Made by a program: the position numbers and the translations under genes
Notes under the pieces: model-generated
The model's database searches: none
The model's input: only the letters and a program-made list of their open reading frames with translations
What the model was told of the DNA's origin: nothing
Source: Artocarpus heterophyllus
Lineage: Eukaryota; Streptophyta; Magnoliopsida; Rosales; Moraceae
DNA length: 64,000 bases
Direction of reading: 5' to 3'
Assembly (NCBI GenBank): GCA_025403435.1
Contig: CM046338.1
Span: 22,838,392-22,902,391, forward strand
Shown: positions 27,081 through 37,850 of the stretch, piece by piece
Layout: the number at the start of each line of letters is the position of its first letter
Position numbering within the stretch: position 1 is the first letter of the stretch

Positions 27081-27239
27081 ATGGTTGATCTTCAGGGTTT
27101 TTCCTTCTAAACTTTGGTGTCTCCAATTATTTTCAACATTTTTGATCATGTTCATCCATTAGTGACTTGTGGACAACTATGAATAAAAATGGTAATTGTT
27201 TCTACGGTTTGAAAATTTTAACTTATTTATTACAATTTC

Positions 27240-27270
27240 TAACAATAATAATAATAATAATAATAATAAA
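27240..27270. repeat. (AAT)n microsatellite
   Basis: About nine ATA/AAT units in a row. Confidence 0.9.
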
Positions 27271-27389
27271 AGCATGGCCTAACACCGCACGATAAATAAA
27301 TGGATCGGATTGACATGTTTGACATATCTACGTTGAGCTATTAGGGTTTCCATTTTTTAAGTTCATGAAATATAAAATAAAAAAAAAAG

Positions 27390-28242
27390 AAAAAAAGAAA
27401 AAAAAAAAGTGGACTATAGAAAAGCTATAGTATAAAGCTTTTACATGCTACAGTAAAAAACAAAAATTTACTACAGTGTAAAACTATTACACGTTACAGT
27501 TTTTAAGTTCCAACTTTAAGGTCCACCAAGGTTTTCAAACACACCATACATTCCCTATTCCCCACGTCATTCATGTCAATCAAAGTTAACAATCTTAAGG
27601 TTTGTATGCTAGAAGTTGAAGACAATTACATGGCTTAGTGGAGTTCATTAATTGTTGCTCAAAGCATCAACTGCCGCCTGAAAAAAGCATCTTCAGGAAT
27701 TCAACATTTCCCCCAAACAAGTCCCCAACGTTGAAGAAAACTAGCATCACCTATGGATACAAAATGCACTTCATGAATAGTGAAAGGCCTACTGATTCAA
27801 GTAAAGAAAACAGTTGGCCTTTTGGTTCATAAGGTTCATAAGTTCAAACAGAAATTACGAATTGAAATTTAAACTTTTGTAAAAGAAAACATTGTCGCAA
27901 AGAGGTATGATATATTTGCTCTCTCTTTCTTTTCCCCCTTGAAATGTATATATAACTTTAACTTCACGTTCTCAAGAAGGTGATTCAACTCTATATTCAG
28001 TCAGCAAAATGTAAGGTTAAAGCCTACGAATCAAGTACTTCGTTAGTTCATGGCCAGGAATAAAACAAACTCACGTAACTTAATAAATCTATTTTGGCCC
28101 CTGCATAAAGGCTTTTGAAGGATATGACTTTTGTATGTTGAGGTGCTCCACCATGCGCATTTGTCTCCTCTAACATGGAAGATAAAGTATGCAACGACGG
28201 GAACCATGATGCTCCTCCTAAACTGACTTCAAGCATGATTAC
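27390..28242. other. Intergenic region downstream of ALG5
   Basis: A short segment at 27405-27550 has CTATAGTATAAAGCTTTTACATG and ACTACAGTGTAAAAC-like pieces. These recur at about 55100-55240, 55600-55750 and 58420-58560 and probably mark a degenerate MITE family. The last 200 bp before 28243 are the likely ALG5 3' UTR. No gene seen. Confidence 0.5.
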
Positions 28243-31004
28243 TTAGGTACGGATTCTCCACATGCCAGTCCGATATCCGACAGACATCAGCACAAGCTCC
28301 CAAAGCATGTTGGGAATGCTCAATAGGTTCACCTTTGACCCCGGAATTTCAGACCAGTTCACAGATGTCTCAATCATAAGGATGCCAAAACGTTTGCATA
28401 GATGAACTAATTCAACGTCAAAGCACCACCTGCAGAAGATCCATATTGCCATCTATCAAAGCACCATCTATAATTTTATAGCTACATTTGTTTAATTTCA
28501 TGCAATGCTTTTGATTTCCACTCTCTCTATGAAAAATAAATCCTTCCATTCATTTAGTAAACATTCATCTCAAGGGTGTACATGTGATTACCTTTTCAAA
28601 CGAATGTTACTGAAAAGTTTCCTTCCAGCAGCCCTGGTAAACATCTTAAAACCACACTGTGATGCATGAAGAAGTCCTCATCAGGATAACAGGGTATATT
28701 TTATTCAAGGTTTAAATTTAAATCAAACTGTTAGCAGTTTAACGAAAGAAAAACCATGGTAGAATAACCTGTGTATCCCGAATTCCAGGACCCGCAGACA
28801 AGAGAACCACAAGATGGAAACCCTTCATTAAAAAGTTGCGATACCACTTCCTCTGCAACATTACAAAAACCAGTTCAGCAAAGGAAACAAAGAATATGAG
28901 GATCATAGTAGGCTAATATTGTCTATAGCAGCAAGCAGCAAAGAAAGACTAAACTGAAGCCAAGGCCTTCTCCTCAAGATGAGCACGGGAACCAAAAGCA
29001 GCAATCGGAATATCGGATACTCTAAAACTTGAATCTCTAGCTGCCGAATCTCCAAAATTAAACTCCCTTTTAGCAACTGCATGAATCTAGAAGGTGAAAT
29101 GAAATTAGTTTTAAGCTTAGTTAACATGTCAAAAGACCTAGAACAAAAATGTGTTATTGTTAATATCGTTAAAACTACTACAAACCTGATTTTCAAGTTT
29201 TTCTAGGTCATTAACCTTGGTTGCCCCATCAGCATCCAGCATTAGAAGTAGTTCACCACGTGAATGAAGCATTCCCTGTTTTACAATGCTTTCACAAAAG
29301 TAAAGAGCTTCCATCAGTAAGCGATCCTATCATGCATTAGAATAACATGGATCCTCATCAGAAAATATTCACAAGTAAATGGATTTCATCAGACTCACTT
29401 TTCGGATAGCTTCTCCCTTGCCATGGTTTCTACCGAGAAGGATAACCCTCACTTTGTCCACAGTGTATTTCTTAACATATTCAAAAGCTACCCTCTTTGT
29501 CCCATCAGAACTTCCATCATCAATAATGACCACCTGTTCAACAAATCATCCTGAAGTAATATAGAGAAGAAAAGGAGAAAGAAAAAGGAAAAGATATTCC
29601 AAGATTACTTGAAACTGATTGACATAATACCTAAAATTGTTAATTAGTTTAGATAAATTCCATGACACCTATTAAACTAATTTAGGCACTCCAGAAAATG
29701 AATAAAAAAAGTAATACCTCGTATGAAAAAGATTTATCCCGTGCTGCACGTTGTTGAAGATAGCTACAGAATAGAAATACGGATATCATTGAAAGTTAAA
29801 ATTGTTTCTAAAACCAGTATTCTTGGTGTCTATATACGCATATATTTTCTTGTGGCACGTGGCATACGGTCATGAAGTTCTACGATGTTTAAGGCCCCTA
29901 CCGGCCAAACCTCATCTTTACAGAATCTCGAGGATCATAGAAATAAAAAATGTGAAGGCATCATAAACCAATTCTTCTAGTCAAGATTCCTTGAATATGA
30001 AAATAAAGGAAGACCAAAAAGAAAAAAATTACTATGATATATTTGTTAATCAAAATGCACAACAACTTGCTTACTTCATTGTTTCCTCAAGAGCTCCAGG
30101 AAGCCTGTGCTCTTCATTGAACGCAGGGACAATTAAAGATATGTATTTTTCTGCTGGATCAAAAACAGACGGGCAAGGAACCTAGAAGAAATGCACCAGA
30201 AAACCCAGCATATCAACAAACCAGTCATATATCAAATTATTAACAAAACAAACCATTTTTATTTCTCCTATCACTCCAAGTCTTAGTACAAAATTGACAT
30301 ATTACTCTAAATGACTGTTTCTTTGTTTGAAAAATACACACTCTATTGCCATGTTCAAACCCAAAAAGCCAAAAAAAAAAAAAAAAAAAAAGAAGCAAAA
30401 TCTTTTATGTATCAGCTGCAAAGTTACGACTTGACTTATCATTAAACCGACCACATTCTATGGATTTTACTCGCTGATTACCATTTACACTTTTTTTCTT
30501 AATCGTTCTTTTTTTATAGATCTACAACTCCAGGGGCCATTTGGATTTGCAAGGCGTTGACTAATTAAGTCGAAACAAACAAACATATTAGGAAAATTAG
30601 TCCGAAATCATCAGACTTTACAATGAAATTTTGTTTTTTTAATCAAAATAACACACATTCTCAAATTGAATTCGGAAAAAAAAAAAAAAAAAAATCTGGT
30701 ACCGTGATAAACGAATTAAACCGACCTGTTTCAACGAATTCGGATCCTCGAAGATCGCAGGGGCTTCGACATGCCTACCAAAAAAACAAAAATCAAAAAC
30801 GACGATTTATTAACAAGAATAATAATACGTAAATGAAAAAAGAAGATTCGAAAGATAAGTGGAAGACGAGGGAAGTAAAGCGCACGTGTGGTTATGTCTT
30901 CTTCTGTAAGCTTCAAAAACAATGGCGGAAAATAAAACTAGGGTTAGGATTACGATCAAAGCAATTATGATCTCCACCATCGTCAATAAATTTAAAATCC
31001 CCAT
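28243..31004 (-). CDS. ALG5: Dolichyl-phosphate beta-glucosyltransferase, ten exons, 337 aa
   Basis: Exons on the minus strand: 31004-30886, 30774-30726, 30181-30075, 29763-29718, 29533-29399, 29275-29186, 29086-28955, 28852-28769, 28656-28592, 28429-28243. They total 1014 nt (337 codons plus TAA) and all introns are GT-AG. The enzyme makes dolichyl-P-glucose from UDP-glucose on the cytosolic face of the ER, the donor for the three terminal glucoses of the N-glycan precursor. An N-terminal membrane anchor (about residues 10-32) precedes a GT2 domain with SLIVPAFNEE, VVIIDDGSSDGT (108-119), the DAD metal motif (166-168) in LLLMLDADGAT, GPGIRDTQCGFKMF, and SIPNMLWELVLMSVGYRTGMW at the end. Length and exon pattern are as expected for plant ALG5. 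Confidence 0.97.
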
Positions 31005-31151
31005 TTTTTCTTCTTCTTCTTCTCAAATTCTTTGCTTATCGCGGATGGTCTTGGGTCTAGCTGCTTGCCTAATGGATGAAATTTCTGACACCTGACCTGC
31101 AATGTGTATTAACTTTTAGCCTTATTAGTAACGAATAAAATGAACAACCAA

Positions 31152-31224
31152 GCCCGTCTAGCTCAGTCGGTAGAGCGCAAGGCTCTTAACCTTGTGGTCG
31201 TGGGTTCGAGCCCCACGGTGGGCG
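31152..31224 (+). tRNA. tRNA-Lys (CTT)
   Basis: 73 nt with acceptor stem GCCCGTC/GGTGGGC (G-U pairs allowed), discriminator G, D-arm TAGCTCAGTCGGTAGAGC, anticodon loop CTCTTAA with CTT at positions 34-36, and T-arm GTGGGTTCGAGCCCCAC. No intron, no encoded CCA. A T6 run follows immediately as the RNA polymerase III terminator. It lies 148 bp upstream of the divergent ALG5 start codon. Confidence 0.97.
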
Positions 31225-31230
31225 TTTTTT
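31225..31230 (+). terminator. Pol III T-run after tRNA-Lys
   Basis: TTTTTT directly after the tRNA discriminator base. Confidence 0.85.
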
Positions 31231-31265
31231 AAAATTGCTGTTTTTGTTCCGTGAGCGTTTGAAAA

Positions 31266-31640
31266 CGACATTGGAATGCAATATCATACGTACCTGCAGG
31301 CAAATGACGACAAAAAAAAGCGAGCGACGACTATAACTAAGCGACGGTGACATTAAAACGACACTGAATTGTGGACGACAATAAAGAAGCAAAAATGAAA
31401 ACCGACGACGACAAAATGAAGGGCTGCTATGACAGTGAAAACGACAATAAAGAAATAAAACTCCTGAATAAGAACGACGTGTTGAAGGAAAAGACATCAA
31501 AACACGGTAATGCAGTAAGGAAACGACAGTAAAATGCAAACGATGACAGCATTGCAGGAAACGACCACGATAAAGAAAACGCAGCAAAATAAAAACGACA
31601 ACGAAATGAATACGACAATAAAGTACAAAAAACGACTAAA
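31266..31640. repeat. Degenerate AAACGACAATAAAG-type repeat cluster
   Basis: About fifteen occurrences of (A)ACGAC, many extended to ACGACAATAAAG or ACGACAGTAAAA, at irregular spacing of roughly 15-40 bp. The plus strand is purine-rich throughout, and the minus strand happens to stay open for 133 codons, which I regard as compositional. A similar smaller cluster is at 5580-5680. Confidence 0.65.
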
Positions 31641-31739
31641 AAAATTGAAGAAACCACAACTTTATTAAAAACATTGACAATGAGGGGGGACAATAGCAAG
31701 ATAAAAATCGATAAAAAAAAAGAAAAGAAGAGAGGATAG

Positions 31740-34552
31740 TAACGGAGTTTTTTAAAATGAATGATCGTCTCGAACTAGCCTAAGGTATCTATTACAATAT
31801 ATATATATATATATATGTTAAAATAAAAAAATCTAAGGGGTCTCCTAGAAATCACCCCACTCGTCTCCATGTGGTTGTCCAAGGTTTGATTTCTGATTAT
31901 TCATAGTTGAAAAACTATACCAAAGTTACACGTCTCTCTCACTTGGTTTCAAGACAGAAGGGATGAAACTGAAACAATGAAAGTATCTTGTAGGGGTTAA
32001 TCCCACTTTAGTCTCTAAATTAAAGGTCATACATCTTATTTCAAGGGGAATCGTTGTAAATAGCTTTTCTTTTTTCAAAATTAAAATTATAGTAAATAAC
32101 AGTTTTTTTAGTGGAGTAAAAAAATAGATTTCAAAAATATCTGTAATAATAAGCCCCTTATTTATAATTTAAATAATTTTTATTTATACAAAAATAGATT
32201 TAAGGTGTAAATATTTTATCTACCTCTTTGTTTATAATTTAAATAATTCTTATTTATAGAATATATAAATTATTTATATAATAAATCTACTATTTATTAT
32301 AAATGTTTTCAAAACATTCTGTTTACTTTAAAAAGTTTTAAAAATACGCTATTTTTTCCTATTCTCTCGGTTTATGTATCATAACTAATTTTAAAGCATT
32401 TCATAACGAGGCATATTCTTTGCAATCATTCAAATTAGTTGTCCTTTCATCCATCAGACTCTTAAATCTCAACAGGAAAAAAAAAAAAAAAAAAAACATG
32501 CAAATGAGCACGAATGTGCTAGTTGAGGTTAAATTTGTAAGTTTACATATTAAGACACGATTTTTAAGAAAAAAAACTGTCTTTTTTTTTTGTGTGGAGA
32601 TTTTAACAATGAATGAATAAAATGACTAATTTGGGAGGCTTATTATTGAACAGTTTGTAGTTATGGAAACCGTTAACGTTTAAACGTCATGGATTAAAAT
32701 ATAATTTAATTATAATCATGGCCAAAATTGACATTAACTTAAACATTGACAAACTTCCCATTCCCACAAATTTTAACTTTTTTCATTGTATTAATTGTCA
32801 GTGGCAAAATCAGAAAATATTTTTAACCCTTCTAACTCTTGAAGTTATAATACCATTTTTTGCTTTTTTCTAATTGTTACTATACCACCTTAAATGAATA
32901 TATGTTCCATAGAAAGGAGCCAATATACCCTACATGCTAAACTCAAATGTGAAACTACACATGCTAATTTTCCACATTACATTATATGCAAATTACTGAA
33001 TTAGAACTTCCCTCTTCAGTATTCAATTGCATGTATGACACACCTAATTCACACTCTCGGGTCCAACCAAAAAGACTGTCACACACATTATTGCCCCACG
33101 CATTATATGAAAGCTGCACACATACTCAAAACCCATTTGCTTCAAGTGGGGTTTTCCTTTTTTCTTTTCTTTTTTTTTTTTTAATTTTTTGGTGGTAACC
33201 CATTTGATTCTAGTTGCATGAGTAGGACGACACATATGTCCATGAATCATGTGATAAAGCTAGCTGGGATGGGCCTTCTGAGCTCTGAGGACATGATTAA
33301 AGCCACACAACACATAGAAACAGGTAGGGAATAGCAAAAATAAAAGAAAGAAAAGGACATTATTTCCTTTTCTCTTGAATTTTGTACACCACTAAACCTT
33401 TAGTAGAGGTGGAGACGTTGGCCCTTCGTCCTACCAAATTTTCCTGCTTTTTCCATCGTACCAAACACCACTTTTCCTTCATTATATAATCATAAACGTC
33501 TCTGTCTTTGCATAATCTTTCGTTTGTTTTAATTTCTCAAACACATTGTGGAACTTCTGGTTTCAATTCTTACCCTTTTATGATTTTACCCTTAGAGAGA
33601 AATTCTGAGGATTGTAATACGTGCAAATTCTAATACAATATTTTGGGTCACAAGTTTTAAATAAATTAAATAGGGATTTCCCGGTGTAATTGGCACAATT
33701 TACAAGAGACAAAAGAGCTGGAATGGCTTTGGAAAACAAAAGAAGAATTTTTTTTTGGCAGAGAACAAAAAAAATACAACCGTTGGAGTTTATCAAGCTT
33801 ATAATACTTTTCAATTTGATATTATTCTCATATAATCTGAACGTAAAAAAAAAAAAAAAAAAAAACTATATTTTAAGATTTTTTTTCATATTTTATCATA
33901 AAAAATTCTTGAGAAAAAAAAATTGCAAAAATCATTTCCTACTACAAACATTGCCTTCCAAAGATCAAGAGTTATGAATTCCGGGCTATTAAAATCATTC
34001 CTCAAATCCTATAGCATTCAGTTCAGGCACTGAAAAACAAACATTCATGCAAGGCAAACATGGGGCTTAAATACTGACATTGTATTAGCAAAACACTACA
34101 GTTGTACATGTCATGTAAATTAAGGATTACCCAGAACTTAAAAACCAGGGAAACATACATATTTAACAGAATAGTATATTTAATTAGGATATAACACATT
34201 AGTGTCACTACTTTAGGGGCAAAAATGTTTAAATCCGTCACTTACCTTTTCCCCTGCATACTTCTATCAACAGAAGAAAACAACATTACAGAGAGAGCCC
34301 TTCTAATACAACTCCAAGTTTATTCATACTAAAAAGACGAATTTTCCCCATAAAAAAAACATATAATAAGAAAAAAGATCCCAACAAATAAACCAATACC
34401 CCCATAATCAAAAAGCAAAAAAATACAATAATAATAACTCAAAAATATTAGAACTGAAAATCTGATCTAATGAGGTGGTTGCAGGCATAGTCAGATTATA
34501 AATCCACACCCAAGTTCAAAAAAAAGAAAAGAAAAGAAAAGAAAAATCTGAT
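31740..34552. other. Intergenic AT-rich DNA
   Basis: Contains an (AT)n run at 31797-31816, a repeated TTATAATTTAAATAATT(T/C)TTATTTATA segment (about 32160 and 32228) and several homopolymer tracts. No gene recognised. Confidence 0.55.
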
Positions 34553-35299
34553 CTAATGAGCCATAGCAACAGGAGGAGGACAAGAGTAGTTAATGCTTCT
34601 CTGGTTAGGCAAAGCAAGCATGGCTGTGTGATCCAAAAAATCCTTCAAAGCCACGACGGTCTGCAGAATCGTCCTCAGATCTTCCACACAAGAGAACCCG
34701 AAACTCCCAACTTTCCTCACTGCATAAACGTAGAAAGTCAAGCACCCTTTTCTGAACTTAAACCTGGCCATTTCACACCCTTTCAAGCCCCTTATGAACC
34801 TCTTGTTGACCTCCCCGAGCGGAATCTCGCTCGGCCAGAGCCGGTCGACCGTGGCGGACCGCATCGCCTCCGACTCGAAGACGAAGATTAAGACTTTGCT
34901 CTTCTTGGTGCCGAGTCCTAGGGTCAGGGTGTGCCACGCGTGGTGGGCCAGGATGGTGAAGTTGGTCGGGAGAAAAGCCACAGTTGAAGGGAAAGGGATT
35001 TTGTTGTGTTTGGTTGGTGGGAAAGAGAGGAGTTGGAGGAGCTCCAAAGGCCGGGCTCGGCGGATGGTGAAGGACTTGACGATGAACTGCCCGCCGAAAC
35101 GGATGCCCTTTACGTCGGAGCTCGGCTTGAAGGAGAAATCTGATGATGATGATGATGATGGTGGTGATGGTTTTGGTGGTGCTGGTGTTGTTGTTTTGGT
35201 GGTTTGGTCATTTGGGTGTTGGTGTTTTTGCTTCTTCTTGTGGTTTGTTGTGTTTTTGATGTTGTTGATCTTATCGGTTTTCTTCTCTTTCTCTTCCAT
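34553..35299 (-). CDS. Plant conserved protein of unknown function, single exon, 248 aa
   Basis: An intact intronless ORF from ATG at 35299 to TGA at 34553. Residues 1-50 are low complexity, rich in Lys, Asn, Gln, Thr and Pro, followed by a poly-Ser run (encoded by a GAT/ATC-type microsatellite) before SDF. From about residue 60 the protein is compositionally normal and looks like a conserved domain: KGIRFGGQFIVKSFTIRRA, HHAWHTLTLGLGTKKSKVLI, LWPSEIPLGEVNKRFIRGL and EDLRTILQTVVALKDFLDHT. GC content rises sharply over this ORF (about 34790-35110) compared with its surroundings, which supports real coding. I do not recognise a named domain and assign no function. No signal peptide or membrane segment is evident. 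The antisense ORFs are shadows. Confidence 0.85.
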   Translation of the reverse strand: MEEKEKKTDKINNIKNTTNHKKKQKHQHPNDQTTKTTTPAPPKPSPPSSSSSSDFSFKPSSDVKGIRFGGQFIVKSFTIRRARPLELLQLLSFPPTKHNKIPFPSTVAFLPTNFTILAHHAWHTLTLGLGTKKSKVLIFVFESEAMRSATVDRLWPSEIPLGEVNKRFIRGLKGCEMARFKFRKGCLTFYVYAVRKVGSFGFSCVEDLRTILQTVVALKDFLDHTAMLALPNQRSINYSCPPPVAMAH

Positions 35300-37140
35300 G
35301 GTTGTTTTGGGGGTGGGTGCTTAGCTAGTTAGCGGACTAGGTGGATTTTGTTTGGGTACAATAAACAGGACTATCGGACAAATAATAATAATAATATTTC
35401 TGATGGTGTATTGTTATTGTGTCCTGTTTTGACTGGTGAAATATGTAATTCATGAACTAAAAAGATAGTTATTGTATTTTGAGAATATTTTGGGTGGCGT
35501 AGTTTGCTTTTTCTTTTTCTTTTGTATGTAATGTTATTTCAGTCAAAAAGAGGGGTGACCACTGGCCACTGTCCAGGGTACATGTATACTACATAAATTT
35601 GATTAGCTTTTCGTTTTAGTGAAAAAAGAGAATTTTAAAAGACTAGGGGTAGTCTATCTGTGTGCTTTTCTTTCTTTCGTTGGTTAGGTTAGAGTTCTCG
35701 AGTACCCTCTTATTCTTTTTGAAAAACATCTTTTGGTATTATTTTTCAACTTTTTATTTTTACGAAAAAATTTGAAACATATACTTCCAAATGAATATAA
35801 CAATACCATTTATGTTTTAAAGTTTTTATAATTATGGTTAACTAAATATATGTTGTTTGTGTGTATTTTGGACGTTTTAGCTTAAAAAAATGGTATAAAT
35901 TAAAGAGAGGATAAAAAAAGTGGTAGAACACAAGAATAATAGTACAAAATGATATACCATTTAATTTACTCATAGTGTAAAGCACAATTAATAGAGGACA
36001 GTGGACTTCATTTGTGGTCCTATAACGTAAAACTTACTCTTTATTAGTGTATAATGTTAAACACCATTAATTTTTAACATTCTTCTTGCTATTTTTTTTC
36101 TTTTATATTCCAAAAAATAAAATGGCTTGTATCTTTTTTGTTGGAAAAGTACATTACACAATTATTTAGGTTTGAATGCAAGACGGTGGAATTGTCTAAC
36201 AAGTTTTTTTTTGGCCGTATCCAAATCATAAGCATATGTATATTGAAGTACTTTCCGATGCTAGTTTCCGCGTAATCTTCTACCCCTTTTTTGTCCAATT
36301 GTTATTATACGGGAGAATTCTTGTAGGATAATTTTTAACAATTAGATCACATCAAAATTACAAAATGAAATTGGCTGTGGAATTATACGCATCCTCCAAT
36401 TATATGTAGGCAAAAATAAAGAACAAGATATAATTAATAAGGAGTTAAAACCTTATAATGACATGTATGATTTAATTTGATGCATTTATTTAAACATTAT
36501 GGCGTATAATAACGTCAAAGAAGAGTGTTTATGAATGTAAATATTGCAAAATTTGGTAGGTCAAGATCTCTTCCGATTGCAAATGGTAGGTCTATATCTT
36601 GTACCGGTACATTTCACAAGCCGAAGCACATAAAACTCCATTAAAAACAGCAAAGTTTTCATGTGCAGGCTCTTTGGGTTTAGAAATGATAATTTCTTCC
36701 CAAAAAATGGTAGATAACTTTATTAACAGAGGAATTGGGACCACATTATAATGAAACTGAAAAAGGCAACTTGCACCAACCAAGAAGTTGTTTCCTCTCA
36801 TCATAATTACAGCCATTTGTTTAAGTCGCTTATGAACTGCCTAACCTAATAGTTGAAGCATAGACGTAATTTTTTGAAAGATAAATTGTTCTCTTTTTTT
36901 TTTTTTTTTGAATTAATGGTAAGTTGAATTCCAAATCAAAGAATTGCACACACTTGTGTTGGTTCAAATGATTTTTTAATACAAAAAAGCTTAATTCTGA
37001 CCACAGAGTAATTCCATCAATAAGTTTTAATGAAATGCATAAGAGAATCAGATATGCACTAAGGTCTAAAAATAGAAAATCAAAAGGTACATTAATAACG
37101 TAACGCTCTTTCTATAATACGTTTACAGTTAATAAAGAAC
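35300..37140. other. Intergenic DNA upstream of the unknown-function gene
   Basis: AT-rich; no coding exon recognised. The 74-codon minus ORF at 36592-36816 has no known motif. Confidence 0.5.
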
Positions 37141-37141
37141 T

Positions 37142-37850
37142 TTAATCGATCGAGACGAAGAGACTCAAGACATAAAAAATACCCATAACACTACAAATAG
37201 AGAACTCTTGCAAAATAGACACACAAATAAAACTAAAAGGTGGGGAGACTAAGAAGGATACAACAATGCCTTTAACAAACAAAATGACTACAAAGAAACG
37301 TACTAAAGGTCTCAACCTCATGAGAAAACCCACTAGCAACACACCTGCCACCATGGGCCCAGAGGCTAGAAATAATAGATCGGTAGAGGGATGAAACCAC
37401 CAAGGGAAGAGAAGCAATGTTGATGTGCTGCCACCACTGCAATCTCCTCCAGAATGAATGTTGCACCATAAGCTCCCCAGAAGCCACATATCATCCAAAA
37501 CAAGCTCTGCTATTAGCTCCAAGCAACCCACCAAGCATACCAGCCCCATAACTTTGTGGATCAACGCAAGGGTCAAAACCCCCAAAGTAGCAACGTTGTT
37601 AAATGCCGACGTACCCAAAGAAGGTAGCCAAAAATATGGAAACTTTGCTTTATCTGCGTCAAGATCAACCCTACAACCATCGGAAAGAGATCCTGGGAAC
37701 CATCTCTAGGCCTGTTGGAGGTCCAAAGACCAACGAGACGACGACATTATACTTTGGTCCAAAAAGAGTAGCACACCCACAAACCCTAATATACCCTCAA
37801 GAGATAGAGAAACATTCTGGTCCCATTTGTTTCGTATATTCAGCCAACTC
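37142..37850. other. Moderate-GC segment with a 158-codon minus ORF, probably not a gene
   Basis: The segment is less AT-rich than its surroundings. On the minus strand it has overlapping open frames, the longest 37618-37142 (158 codons), rich in Leu, Val, Phe and Ser with no recognisable domain. Two frames stay open at once, which suggests a composition effect or a transposon-derived or long non-coding transcript. I do not call it a gene. Confidence 0.3.

Noticed and set aside
31186..31587. 133-codon minus ORF beside the tRNA
   Set aside because: It runs over the tRNA and the AACGAC repeats; its Arg/Ser/Phe bias is a product of the purine-rich repeat strand.
34794..35324. 176-codon plus-strand ORF
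   Set aside because: Antisense shadow of the 248-aa minus ORF, with poly-Asp and Val/Phe runs produced by the microsatellite.
37142..37618. 158-codon minus ORF
   Set aside because: Hydrophobic, no motif, and an overlapping frame is equally open; not enough to call a gene.
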